Assembly: GCA_016584495.1 (NCBI GenBank)
Contig: WAID01000006.1
Location: 1,736,001 to 1,800,000, forward strand
DNA from: Celoporthe dispersa
Lineage: Eukaryota; Ascomycota; Sordariomycetes; Diaporthales; Cryphonectriaceae
DNA: 64,000 nt
Reading direction: 5' to 3'
A program made the position numbers and the translations under genes. A model generated the notes under the pieces. It ran no database searches. It saw only the letters and a list, made by a program, of their open reading frames with translations, and was not told where the DNA came from. Shown here piece after piece: positions 13,282 through 24,256 of the stretch (the first letter of the stretch is position 1; every line of letters begins with the position of its first letter).

Positions 13282-13748
13282 TCAGCTCCCCCCGGTACGT
13301 CGAATATCCAAACGGCGAAAGCAGCAGCGGCACGTGGTAATGCTGGCCCTCCGCAACCTCAAAGACAACAACCACCTCGGGAAAGAAGGTCTCCCTGCCC
13401 CCCGCGGCGAAGTAAGGCCCCGTGTCGAAGCGCAGCGTCCACCTGCTGCTGCCGCGGATGTCGCCCAGCACGTCCTCGAGGGTGTAGACGGGGACCTCGC
13501 CTGGGCTCTGGGGGGAGGAGTACGGGAGCCAGGTGCGGACGCGGCCGTCCTCGTCGGTGCGGGACTCCGAAGACTATGGGGAGGGAGGTCGGGTGTGCGG
13601 TGGGTGTTGCGCAGCTGGGGTCGGAGGAGGAAGGCGCTGGCGTGGCGGCGGGGAGGGTGGTGTGTTCTAGGCGGACGCGGACGTTGCGGGCGGGCTGGCC
13701 GAGAGTTGTGTCGAGGATGTGGCAGGTGATGGGGTCCTTGGCGGCCAT
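13282..13748 (-). CDS. 5-hydroxyisourate hydrolase (transthyretin-related), two apparent single-base insertions
   Basis: Enzyme of ureide (purine) catabolism that hydrolyses 5-hydroxyisourate after urate oxidase. The N-terminus 'MAAKDPITCHILDTTLGQPA' has the family's early catalytic His. The core 'TDEDGRVRTW', 'RWTLRFDTGPYF', 'FFPEVVVVFEV' and 'HYHVPLLLSPF' follows, with the family end 'YSTYRG'. Read literally, the frame breaks at 13567-13568 (one G too many on the coding strand). At the end, six Gs at 13288-13293 change the canonical 'YRGS-stop' into 'YRGE' plus ~40 unrelated residues. Without both surplus bases the 467-nt span becomes 465 nt, 154 aa, the usual size. No intron is needed. The start at 13748 is chosen by homology; the same frame continues upstream without family sequence. 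It is either intact with sequencing errors or a young pseudogene. Confidence 0.85.
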
Positions 13749-14554
13749 CTCGGGTGGGTGTGATCGATGGTGGTTGTTTTCGTCTGCGTGGGTTGGTTGG
13801 AAGGAGAAAGACTGTTCACAGGTCTGTTGCTGGCAGGGTGGGTAGCCTTGGCCCGAGACCGAACTGGATGTGATCAGAGACGCCTGTGTGCGGTACGTTG
13901 GCTGGTCGGGGGATGGCAAGAGGGGAGGGAGAGACGACAAGCTGATGGTTTGGTTCTTGTTAAGAGATGTCCTGTCGTGGGGTCTGGAACGGCTAGCGGG
14001 CGCTGCCGTCCGTCTGGAGAACCCCGCCGTCACAGCCCAGGTGGGCGCCGAGTCATGGAACCTCGATGGGACTCGCCGAGTTCAGATAGTTGGCTGGTTA
14101 CCTTCAAACAGCCGGTATTATGTGGATCAGAGATGGTCAGGAGTAATCAATTGTCGGTGTTTAGGGTAATGACAGGACGAGTACGGGACGAGGTCTCGAT
14201 GAGGGGAGCTGTGTTGGGCTGCAGAGGTCTCTTCTCTTGCCTGCTGTGATGCGCCCCTCCGTGTCCACTGAGGGGTACTAGGAATCGAGGATACAGTTGA
14301 GAGGGGTAATCACTGCCCCGGGGTCTCGGCACCGACAGCGGCGACAGAATCCTTGCCCCGCCATCCCACAATCACTAGAAAAAGGAGCGATTGATGGGCT
14401 GTGGCAGGATAGGTCTTGACAGCCATGCCGAGATGAATTGATGCTGTGGAAGGCAGAATTGGTCCTAACTGGGCTTGACCATCAAAATCTCCCACATTCC
14501 CACATATCTGCAGCTTCCTCCCTTGATCTCCTCGGCCTTCTTGGCTGGGCATCA
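13749..14554. other. Upstream of the HIU hydrolase gene and 3' of the next minus-strand gene
   Basis: No gene is supported. The open frame running upstream of the hydrolase start to 14033 has low-complexity translation and looks like a 5'UTR. Confidence 0.5.
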
Positions 14555-15504
14555 TCAGCCTATAGACGCCCATACTAGCCTTGCGTACTCCTCCAGCTCT
14601 TGAACACCGAGAACAATATTGTTCTCTCCAGGACCTGGGCTTCGTAAGAAAAGAAGTCTGAAAGGCAACACCAGCGCGCCACTAACGATGCTGAATGTTG
14701 GTGGGACTGTCGGGTTCTTGGTGATGGTGATGATCTGCCGCAGTACTGGTGCCAGTGTCCCTGTAGACCGAGTATTTGTTGCTCCAGATCGTTGGACTGG
14801 TATATCCTCTTCCCATCTCTCAATACCAATTGCTGATTGTCTTCGGTCCCATCTACTCAGAAGCACGATTTTCACATCGTGATCTGATGCCGCGAACCAC
14901 CATCGCATATCCTGACGTAAGTATTGCTGAGACTCGGAGTACCCAGCCTCGACAACGAGTGTTGGCCAAGCATTTGGACCATCGCGCTCTGGAGATGGGC
15001 CTCCTGAAGAATCGCCCTCCCCGCTTCCATCACCAGCTCCAGTATTTGGTTTTGTATGACATGTAGTAGCTCCTACATCACCCCATTTGCTATCCAGGCC
15101 TATGCTGAAAATCTGATTGGTGATGAACCGGTTTAGGCGTAAATGCATCGTTTCGTGTAATCTGGAAGGAATCACGATAAAGAGTATCCGTGATTTAGCA
15201 TCGTATCGGCGCAAGCGTAACTTCGGTCGTCGAATTTCACAATTAATGAGGTCGAAATCGGAAGGATCAACAGCTAATCAGATAGTCAGTATAAGATAGA
15301 TCAGACCAAGAAAAAAATAAAGAAGAAAGAAAAAAACATACCTGTAACTATGATCAATTCTTTGGGACCAATGCGGGCTATCTCCTGGTTGAATCGCTCG
15401 ATAGTCGTGAATTGCATCCTCGGTATGTCATCCTCGTCGTCTGCCATTACAGAAGTCGGGGGGGTAGATGTGGACATGGATATGGACAGAGGCGATGCGG
15501 CCAT
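14555..15504 (-). CDS. Fungal-specific protein of a widespread uncharacterised family
   Basis: Two exons on the minus strand, 15504-15342 and 15273-14555, with a 68-nt phase-1 intron (GTATGT...GATTAG), giving 293 aa. The N-terminus has Ser/Thr-rich sequence then 'MADDEDDIPRMQF'. The body carries motifs I associate from memory with a large lineage-expanded family of fungal hypothetical proteins: 'GDGSGEGDSSGGP', 'AWPTLVVEAGYSES', 'MRWWFAASDHDVKIVLL', 'RLLFLRSPGPGENNI'. The order of a central Trp-rich beta region and an Asp-His-x-Val-Lys-Ile strand recalls restriction-endonuclease-like folds, but that is inference and I see no complete catalytic set. There is no signal peptide or membrane segment. 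It is divergent from GET3, with a minisatellite in the shared upstream region. Confidence 0.8.
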
Positions 15505-16305
15505 CGTGGATATGGAAGAGAAGGAAAAAAAGAAAGGACATCTGGGAAGGAAAGGGATCGTTGTTTGAGTAGCCAGCCACTACACGCAGTTTTGGCCTGC
15601 CGCGGGACACTCGATCAGCACTGGATCAGTGGATTGAGGACCTCAGAGATGCTGACTTGAAAGTGGTGGTGGTGACTTGAAAGTGGTGGTGGTGACTTGA
15701 AAGTGGTGGTGGTGACTTGAAAGTGGTGGTGGTGACTTGAAAGTGGTGGTGGTGACTTGAAAGTGGTGGTGATGGGTACGTTGGTGGTGGTAGGTACGTT
15801 GGTGGTGGTGGGTACGTTGCTGGTGGTAGGTGGGTACGTTGCTGGTGGTGATGAGGATGCAGGAGGAAAACAAAATTATCTCCAAAAGGCCCGTGGACCG
15901 TGGTAGGTATAAAGAACGGCCATCGGCGCAACCCCCTGCTGAAGTCCGTGTTTAGCGTGCTACAAGGAAGGCCTTAATAGCGGAGCAGTGACGCTGCCAG
16001 CGAGCTTAGTGGGTGGTAGTACAACAGTGGTGCTTGACACGCACACTGTCGAGCTCGCGATTCTAACGGGTTCCACCACCGACCATCATCATCATCATCA
16101 CCACCACCACCACCACCCATATCCTTTCTACACGTCGATCTGGCCTGCTGCCTGCCTGCCGCACCACCCCGTTCTCCAGATCACTACCCGCTCGTGTGTC
16201 GAGTTCTTCTGTGCATCCCGAAAGAGATAAAAAAGCATAGACGAAGCCCATACAGCAACAGAGGGGAAAGAAAAAGAAGGAGAGAGGAAGAAGAGGGAAA
16301 AAAAG
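15505..16305. promoter_or_regulatory. Shared upstream region of a divergent gene pair
   Basis: An 801-nt gap between the minus-strand hypothetical gene and GET3. It contains the minisatellite described separately, a (tca/cca)n tract at 16085-16116 and an A/G-rich leader at 16255-16305 directly before the GET3 start. No core promoter element can be assigned with confidence. Confidence 0.45.
15653..15855 (+). repeat. GGT-rich minisatellite, two unit types
   Basis: Six almost perfect head-to-tail copies of the 20-mer tgacttgaaagtggtggtgg occupy 15653-15772. They are followed by about four looser copies of a related unit built on 'gggtacgttggtggtggt' up to ~15855. The strand is strongly G/T-asymmetric. 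The opposite strand happens to be open (His/Pro/Thr-rich translation) but is only repeat translation. Copy number is likely variable between strains. Confidence 0.9.
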
Positions 16306-17430
16306 ATGTCGTCCGCCCTGATCAACACCGACGACCCAGATTCCCTCGAGCCGACTCTGCAGTCGATCCTGGACCAGCGCACCCTGCGCTGGATCTTCGT
16401 CGGCGGCAAGGGTGGCGTCGGAAAGACGACAACCTCCTGCTCCCTCGCCATCCAGCTCGCCAAGGTCCGCCGCAGCGTGCTCCTCATCTCCACCGATCCC
16501 GCCCACAACCTGAGCGATGCCTTCAGCCAGAAGTTCGGCAAGGAGGCCCGCCTCATCGACGGCTTCGACAACCTGAGCGCCATGGAGATCGACCCCAACG
16601 GGAGCATACAGGACCTGCTGGCCGGCCAGGGCGAGGACGCCGGGGCGGGAGGTGGAGACGCGATGGGTGGGATGGGCAGTATGATGCAGGACCTGGCCTT
16701 CGCGGTAAGCCAAACGACACGCGGGGGGGAGGGGGTGAGGGGACGGCCAGATGTGGATCGTAGGCTAACGGGTCGGCTGTTTTGGGGATTTTAGATACCC
16801 GGGATCGACGAGGCCATGTCCTTCGCAGAGGTGCTGAAGCAGGTCAAGTCCCTCTCCTACGAGACCATCATCTTCGACACGGCGCCGACGGGCCACACCC
16901 TCCGCTTCCTGCAGTTCCCCTCGGTCCTCGAGAAGGCCCTCGCCAAGATCTCACAGCTTTCCAGCCAGTACGGCCCGCTCCTCAACGGCTTCCTCGGCGG
17001 CCAGGGCGGCGGCCTGCCCAACGGCCAGAACCTCGGCGAGATGATGGAGAAGCTCGAGTCGCTGCGCGCCACCATCGGCGAGGTCAACACCCAGTTCAAG
17101 GACGAGGCCCTGACCACCTTCGTCTGCGTCTGCATCCCCGAGTTCCTGAGCCTGTACGAGACCGAGCGCATGATCCAGGAGCTCGCCAGCTACGGCATCG
17201 ACACCCACAGCATCGTCGTCAACCAGCTGCTCTTCCCCAAGGCGGGCAGCGACTGCGACCAGTGCAACGCCCGCCGCAAGATGCAGAAGAAGTATCTCGA
17301 CCAGATCGAGGAGCTGTACGACGAGTTCAACGTCGTCAAGATGCCCCTGCTGGTCGAGGAGGTCAGGGGCAAGGAGAAGCTCGAGAGGTTCAGCGAGATG
17401 CTCGTCAAGCCCTACGTGCCACCTTCATAG
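16306..17430 (+). CDS. get3: ATPase GET3, tail-anchored protein targeting
   Basis: Homodimeric P-loop ATPase that shields the transmembrane segment of tail-anchored proteins and delivers them to the ER through Get1/Get2. Exons 16306-16704 and 16795-17430 (90-nt phase-0 intron, GTAAGC...TTTTAG) give 344 aa, the normal length. Visible are the deviant Walker A 'GKGGVGKT' (34-41), the switch segment 'STDPAHNLSDAF', 'FDTAPTGHTLRFLQFP' after the splice, and the zinc-binding CxxC 'CDQC' (287, 290) that bridges the dimer. A Gly/Met-rich loop at ~107-130 fits the substrate-binding helical subdomain. There is no ArsA-type duplication, so this is the eukaryotic form. The A/G-rich leader ends immediately at the ATG. 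Confidence 0.97.
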
Positions 17431-18569
17431 GAGAGGACCCTTTAGCCCGGGCGATTTATCTTGAGATACGAATGAGCATTGTGCATATGTGAGAGAGAGA
17501 GTGTGTGCGTGTGGGAAGAGAAAGATGGACCTTATGGTGCTCCTTATGCGCATCGTATGCTTGGAGGGAGGAATACCACGGGCCGGGGCAGAGGAGGAGG
17601 GGCTCTCCGGGGATATATCACTGCTATGAGCAGAGGGGATGTAGGAAGCTGAAGAGGCAACATGCTGCGGTTTCATGGCAGGAGCGCCAGCCTTTCCCCA
17701 CACCCAGCGTGCGTATGTGTGCGTGTGTATGCGTTAGAGAGAGGGGGGGGGGGTCACTGCAAAGCATATAAGCATAGACAAGATACTACAAAAGTCACAT
17801 GAGCAAAATAAAGCCAGTCTGTTTGAAATCATCGTTATATTGATTCAGTCGCACGTAGAGCCTGCGCTCACATCAAAGGTGCGCCTTCACCTATCTACCG
17901 CCCTCTGCTCAATCAATATGCCGTCCCTGGTCAAATGATGGACTTGAGGTAGTCCGAGTCCTACATGGACGCTTCTAGAGGAATAATAATCATAGAAAGA
18001 AGAAGGCGAAAAGAGGAGAGTGTTCCACCCACACACCCTGTCCGGTGTTCCCCTTTTCTCGTGATGCACAATAATAATAAAAAAAAGAAGAAAAAAGGGC
18101 ACGCATTCTGCGGTGCTTGCTCAAGCGCGGAAGAAGATCAAAATAAAGCCCGAAGCCCTTTTCCCCTGAACGCCTTTCAGTCATGCAGATTGTTTTGTCC
18201 TGTATGTATGTGTGACCGTGCCTGCCGTGAAGAAAAGTCGTGTGCGAAGAGGCCAATATAGCTGGATGGAAGGATGAGTTATGACCCAATAACCGTGATG
18301 ACGACGACGACGAAGCGGTTCGTGCCGCCGCCGCCGGCCTCTTCCCTCCTAAAACGCCGCCCGTGCAGAGCCTGGAATAGGCACCCCCTCAGATGCTGAG
18401 TCGAAAAAGGGGGCTCCTGAGAAAGAATATCGAGTGGGGGGGGGGGGATGAGAGAGTAATATGCAGGCCGAAGAGGTTGTTTGCCCGCGCACCGTATCGG
18501 ACAGCCTGATAACTAGCCCCGAGGAGGGGCATTCCGGAACGGGGGTGTGCTGACGTACTGCTCGCCTCC
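17431..18569. other. Convergent intergenic region, no gene
   Basis: The 3' side of GET3 and of MPE1. It holds GT-rich and G-run sequence (17746-17754, 18437-18446) and (gac)n at 18299-18315. No coding potential is seen. Confidence 0.5.
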
Positions 18570-20657
18570 CTAGAGCTCGCGGTAGTCGCTGGGCCGGACA
18601 CGGCGCTGCTTGTTCTGGTGCCGGTGCGGGTTGACGGGCTTGCGGAAGTAGGCTTCGTCCTCAGGACAGCCGACGCCTCCTCCTCCGTTGTTGATGTTGT
18701 TGTTGAGGTTCATGTTGTTCATGTTCGGGCTAGGCACGAAGCTGCCGCTATTCCGTGGACCAGTAGGCGGGCCACGGCTGAAGTTGTTGCCGCCGTTCAT
18801 ACCGCCGCCGTTCATCTGGCGACCGCCAAAGCCGCTGCCGTTCATGGGGCCATTCTGGAAGCCACCGTTCATGTTGTTGTTGTTGTTGTTGTTGTTGTTG
18901 GGGAAGCCGCCGTTCATCATCATTGGGTTCATCATGGGGTTCATGCCCATGGGGTTGAAGGCGTTCATACCACCGAAGCCGTTCATCATGCCGGGGTTCA
19001 TGTTCATCATGGGGTTCATCATACCCATACCCATGTTCATCGGCATGGGCATACCCATCGGGTTGAAGCCGTTCATGCCCGCCATGCCGTTCATGCCGTT
19101 CATGCTGTTCATTGCCATGAAGTCGGGCATCATGCCCATCTGCTGCTGCTGCTGCTGCTGTTGTTGTTGCTGCTGCTGGGCGGCCTCTTGAGCCCTCTGC
19201 ATCGCCTTAGGTGCCTTGGGTGCCTTGGCCACGGGATTCTCGGCGTCCTCTTCAGCGGGTCGCTTCTTGGAGTTGGCGGGCTGCTCGCCGTTGGTAGTCG
19301 GAGCGGTTGGTGGCTCGACCTTGACGGCAGCGGCCCTTTGCGAGGGGTCTGCAGAGGGCGGCTTGGTCGAGGCTGGGGGTGTGGGTGACTTGGACTTCTC
19401 CGCCTTGGCGACACCATCAGTCTTGGTGTTGTCATCAGCAGGCTGCTCCGTGGTCGCCGCAGCAGTGGGTGGCTTCACATCCTCCGGGGTCTTGGACCGC
19501 TCCTTTCTGGCGGCCTCCTTCTCCTTCATGTAGTCATCGATCCTCTGCGCTGCCTCGTCGTCAGGCTTGAGGTCGTCGATGAGCACACCCTCCGTCTGGC
19601 ACGAAGGGCAGACCAGGTCGCCCTCGATCAGTGCATTAGTAATGCAGTCGTTGCAGTACGTCTTCGCACAACAGGGTGTCTTCATTGGGTCTATGAACAT
19701 CTTCTTGTCGAGCTCGCACTCGATGCCCCTGTCCTGCAGCTCCTTCTCGTCCTGGGCCGCGAGCTTCTTCGCCTCCTCTGAGCCCTGCGCCTTGGCCTTG
19801 TACTTGTCCCATGTCTTCTTGTCGGGCTCGGCGACCACGAACTCGCCGTCTGCGGTCACCATGACCCCGGAGGGCTTGTTGCCGTCTTCGTCGTTCCCCT
19901 GCGCGAGGACGGTAGCCTTGTCGACGGTCTTGAGGAAGGACTTGGGGATTCCAGTGGTGCGCTTGATGCGGGGCCGGTCGTTGTACTCGGGATTATCGTT
20001 GGTAGGGCACTGCTGGATCCAGTGGCCCTTCTCGCCGCAGCGGTGGCAGATGTAGCCGTTGGGCGGCTCGTGGTCCGGGACGTTGGCAGGCTTCTTCTGG
20101 CCTGGCCTGAAGACGGGCGTCTGGTGGGACATCTCCTCCTGCTGTGTCTTCCACTGCTCGCCCTGCACGGCGAACATGGCCATCATCTTCTCCTCCTCGG
20201 TCTGGGCGCTCGCCATCTTGGCGGCAAGATCCGATTGCGACTTGGCTGAGGCCGCCGCCTTAGTGGCCTGCTCTCGTCGGGAGTGGTTCTTGGCGGTGAC
20301 TGGCATCTTTCCCGAGACGTAGCGGGCAGCACGACCCGCGCCAGGTCGCATGGCAGGGAGGCGGCGGGCGAGGACCGTAGTCGAGCGTGTAATGACAGAG
20401 GTGTCATCGTCGTACTCTGGGAACACTGTTAGTAGGGCTGGGTAATGCAAGGTACGAGGGGGCTACACAGGAAGAGACTCACCTTCACTGCCGTCTTCGT
20501 TATAGAGGGCGAGGTCGAAGTCTGTCCCACTCCTGTCGAGGCCATTCTTGATGATGATGTCGCGCTTCAGCTCAAAGACAGATATGCCGGTGCCGTCGAA
20601 TTCTATCCGGCGGGGCTCCTTCTGCGACATAAACTTGACAAAGACGCAGGCAGACAT
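18570..20657 (-). CDS. mpe1: MPE1, cleavage and polyadenylation factor subunit (DWNN/zinc knuckle/RING)
   Basis: Nuclear mRNA 3'-end processing subunit related to yeast Mpe1 and human RBBP6. Exons 20657-20483 and 20425-18570 flank a 57-nt phase-1 intron (GTGAGT...TAACAG), giving 676 aa. The ubiquitin-like DWNN domain starts at residue 1 and is split by the intron at residue 58-59. A CCHC zinc knuckle, 'CHRCGEKGHWIQQC', lies at ~185-198. A RING-type finger spans ~295-334, beginning 'CELDKKMFIDPMKTPC' and ending 'CPSCQ'. The C-terminal third is low-complexity: Lys/Glu/Pro-rich, then a CAG-encoded Gln run, then a long Met-Asn-Gly-rich tract with an Asn run. It ends with a basic 'RRVRPSDYREL'. 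The Met/Asn tract is far longer than in the yeast protein. Family assignment is firm. Confidence 0.95.
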
Positions 20658-22649
20658 CTTGCGCCGTGGTTACGTTGCTGCGCGTGGTGGTTGTGTCGTT
20701 TTTGAAGGCCTCCAGAGAGTTGTGAGGGTGGCTTGCGATACAACTGTTGATCCCAAATAGGTGGGAGCAAGTAGTACCGCTACCAGAGGAAGATCACTGA
20801 AGGTTAGATTGCGCGTCGTGGGTCGCAAGTGATGCGCCTGCAGCTGAGGGCTGTACAAGAAGGGGGGATGGGGGAGGAGTGGAAAAGTTGCGATACGCGA
20901 TTTGTTTGTTCTTTTCTGGTCTTGTTTGCAAACAAGATGAACGTCTCTGCAGTCTGTCTTCCTTTTTTTTTCTTCTTTTTTTTCTCTCTTCTTTTTCTTC
21001 CTTTCTGGTTCTTGCTTCCAACTTGCGGGACGGGGGAGAAATATCAATTCTGATTGTACTCGAGAGGACAATAGTGGTTGATTGGGAACCCCCAGAAAAA
21101 AAGAGAAAAAAAGAAAAAACAGGATCAGATGATTGAGAACAATACAGGTCCGCCAGCAGGCCGCCTATTCATGCGCAGGTTGAGAATTCCCCCCAAGCGG
21201 AGAAGATCAAAGCGGCCGAACAGCAAAACCCATTCCTCAGCAATGCGCCCAAGCTGTACCAAACCCAGAGGCTGTAACCCCTTCTCTTGCCAGAATCCTC
21301 CAGGCGAATTCTCGAGCAGTAAGAAGAATGCGTGTCATGGAAAGGCTATGGCCAAGTGTTTCGTCCTGTCACCAATCTGAAAATGATCTGAGGCAGATGA
21401 GCAAGGCACTCGGGAGAGGGCGGGAGAATGACTGGGAGGGATGAGGGTTGCGACAGTCGATATAGGGGACGCAATGTAGATAAGAGAAGTCCTCCTTGTC
21501 GAGAAAGCCGATCGCAAGGCACATTCAGTCGCCCTGGATGGGTGTTGCAGAGTTGGTGATGAAAGAATGTCGTGGGTTGGCTGTGGTTGAAGGAGACAAG
21601 GACAAAGCTTCACACGAAAGAAAGGAAGCGCAGGCAATGAAGGGGCTGCTGCGCTCTGACTCGGGGGCCTGTTGGCAAATCTGGCGCTAGCCCTCACCCT
21701 GCTTATGTCAGCCAGTCGAGCACCAAGGGAGACATTAGTCACCTCCAGACCGAGGCACATGCTGTGTAGTCAGCCAGCTGGCCATGCGCTGAAGGTTCCA
21801 GCAGGGCAAGCCTTTGAGTCGTATCCAGCCTCCTGTCAACAAGCAAATAGAATAGCCATCCACACATCTCCATGGATGAGACTGTGCTACGCAGCAGGAT
21901 CTACATAGTACTGCTGGGGAGGTCATTGGTGGGTGGTGAGCCCTGCAGTCTGTTAGAGCTTGAACAGAAACCCAGCCAAAGACATGTGGAATGAGGATGA
22001 TGGCTTAACACACCAGTAGATGACATGGCTGGGCGGCAGTGTGGACCAACCCGCGTGACCATTCAGCTCCTCCTGATTGAAGCTGCTGGTGCGTAGGTGG
22101 CCAGGGCCTGTTGGTCCAAGCTCCTGCGCTACCCCAGATTGTCAGCCAGATTTGGCCCTGTCCTTTTTGGTTTTGGAGTTCAGCCCATAGATCGTTCGAT
22201 GCCTTTCGAGCCTGGGCTCCCGCGCACACCACCTCCACATTATTCGCCTCCTCCCCTCGACTGACCTGACGACATCACCACTCCATCTCCCTCGCCTCCA
22301 GCCTCTACGTACCATATCGCCCTGTTTCATGCTCAGACCATCTGTCGAAACAGGTCAATCTCTTCCCGAAGTCCTCGAGCTCCTCATGGAGCAATCGAGC
22401 TGAGCTGTCTCGGGAGATTCGCAGAAGAACTCAACCCGCAGGAAAAAAACGGCCGCCCGGACCATCCGCACCTCAGCTTCAACGCCTCCCCCGCCCCGGC
22501 CACGTCTATCACCACCGTCACGACACTCCTCCTCACAGCGATCTCTCTCGCGATCTTGCACTTGATCTGTGTACAGATCGACCAGTCCTGATCTAGCGTC
22601 TGCAAACTCTTGCTACCACATCCTTTTTTTCTTCGCGGCAACGGCCAAA
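20658..22649. promoter_or_regulatory. Shared upstream region of MPE1 (-) and the PRELI gene (+)
   Basis: A 2-kb divergent spacer without a supported gene. A T/C-rich block at 20958-21010 and A-rich blocks at 21095-21118 stand out. Pyrimidine-rich sequence at 22240-22310 and 22480-22560 leads toward the PRELI gene start. Confidence 0.45.
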
Positions 22650-23348
22650 ATGGTCCTCACCCACACCCAAAACCACACATACTCCCATCCCTTCCCGACC
22701 GTCACCCTCGCCTACTTCCTGCGGTACTGCTCCCCGCAGGTCAATCCGTTCGCGGCACACGTGCTCAGCACCGATACCATCTCGACCCATGTCGACCCCG
22801 CCACCGGGAGGCTACACACCACCCGCATCCACCTGAAGAAGTCCCGTATCCCCTCTGCCGTGGTCAAGCTCCTCCCCGCCTCGCTCACCGGCGGCGGTGG
22901 CGACAAGAAGTCGTACATCCTGGAGACCAGCATCGTGGACATCGGCGAGGGGTGGATGCGCACCGAGAGCCGCAACCTCGACTTCGTCGGTGTCCTCTCC
23001 GTCATCGAGCGGCAGACCTACACCGCCCCACAGCTGCCCGCCGCCAACACCACCAGCACCGACGTGGCCACCACGACCATCTTCCGGTCGAGGGTCGGCG
23101 AGAAGATCAGGGAGCGCATGGGCCAGGCCTCGCAGCAGGACAGCGCCCAGGGCGGGTGGCTGGCCAAGTCCATCATCCAGCGCAGCATCGAGTCGATCGC
23201 CTCCCGCAAGACCCAGGACCAGCTCGGCAAGAGCCGCGAGGGCATGCGCGTCGTCCTGGAGAGGCTGAGGAATACCGGTGTTAAGGGCATCCTGGAGCTG
23301 ACCCGGAGGACGAGGGAGGCTGCACTCGCGGAGGGAGGTGCGCTGTGA
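22650..23348 (+). CDS. PRELI/MSF1-domain protein (UPS family), mitochondrial phospholipid transfer
   Basis: Intronless frame of 232 aa. The start 'MVLTHTQNHTYSHPFPTVTL' and the succeeding 'HVLSTDTISTHVDPATGRL' and 'TTRIHLKKSRIPS' are the PRELI/MSF1 pattern. These proteins sit in the intermembrane space, bind Mdm35 and shuttle phosphatidic acid (Ups1) or phosphatidylserine (Ups2). The 'MVL' start and the 'LKKS' segment are closer to Ups1 than Ups2, but I would not fix the paralog. The context ggccaaaATGG is strong. The preceding in-frame ATG, at 22569, would add 27 residues lacking family sequence and was not chosen. The C-terminal ~75 residues form a basic amphipathic helix region, usual for the family. 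Confidence 0.9.
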   Translation: MVLTHTQNHTYSHPFPTVTLAYFLRYCSPQVNPFAAHVLSTDTISTHVDPATGRLHTTRIHLKKSRIPSAVVKLLPASLTGGGGDKKSYILETSIVDIGEGWMRTESRNLDFVGVLSVIERQTYTAPQLPAANTTSTDVATTTIFRSRVGEKIRERMGQASQQDSAQGGWLAKSIIQRSIESIASRKTQDQLGKSREGMRVVLERLRNTGVKGILELTRRTREAALAEGGAL

Positions 23349-24256
23349 GCAGCAGGCCTAGGCGGGGGCTGGAGGAGGGCACTCGAGCCTCTCGCGGTCA
23401 AACGCACACACGAAAATAACGACTCTTGACGTTTTTTTTTATTAAAAAAAAAGCATCTCCGCAGCGGCGACAGAGATCCTAGGGATCGACCGACCCAGAC
23501 GGGCTGTTCGCTGGTTCCGGCCCTGCTCTGGGTGATCCCTACCGCCTCCACCAAACGATGTGGGCGCGGTATTCCCCCGGACAAGGTCTCGCATCATATG
23601 CTGCACCATCAGTTCCTATAAGTGTTTTCGAGCAAGGCGTTGCGTTCTTTTTGGGTTACTTGGCAGGATAACACACTCGACATCCAGGCAGTTCGGGATG
23701 TTGATGGGGGGCTGAAATAAGGAACGGAAAGGCTCCCCCCCCCCCCTCTTTTTCTCTATCTATCTCTTGCTCACGGGCTGGACACTTCTGGGCGCAATTC
23801 ATCCCCCCTCTCTGTTGTATATATATATTATAGCTACCAGAATTGAGCCACGCGCCTCGTAGGCCATGCATGGCAAGGTCGCACACGAGATACCAACTAC
23901 ACACGAAAATGGAACATGTCTTCAAAATTTCTCCTTTTAGTGGGTGGTGGTGATGGCACACACATAATTCAAAACCCAGCACTCGAGGTAAACGGGGTGC
24001 CTCCTTGGCACACCTTATAAACATGTACATGAAGTATCAGACGTCACAGCCATCAGGCAGACAGAAGCGCATATACTCTTACTCTTTGCCTCCCAAAGGA
24101 TGTCTTGTTATTCTGGGAAACAGGGTCTCAGGGTGTCGGTGCATGCATTTGGTTTCACCGGACCATCGCTATACTATATACACGAACAGCATCTATTACT
24201 AGGGAATGTTTCCAACCCGGCAAGCAACCTGACGGGTGACCTCCCTCCTTCTCCCC
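23349..24256. other. Convergent intergenic region, no gene
   Basis: 3'UTRs of the PRELI gene and the carboxypeptidase gene. T run/A run at 23432-23452, a C run at 23737-23746 and an AT microsatellite at 23818-23831. No coding signal. Confidence 0.5.

Noticed and set aside
13282..13748. A 103-nt intron (GTCCGC...CATAG) to explain the first HIU hydrolase frame break
   Set aside because: Phase would fit, but it uses a poor donor and deletes the conserved strand after 'PARNVR'; a one-base surplus keeps all family features.
15626..15931. His/Pro/Thr-rich minus-strand frame
   Set aside because: Translation of the minisatellite only.
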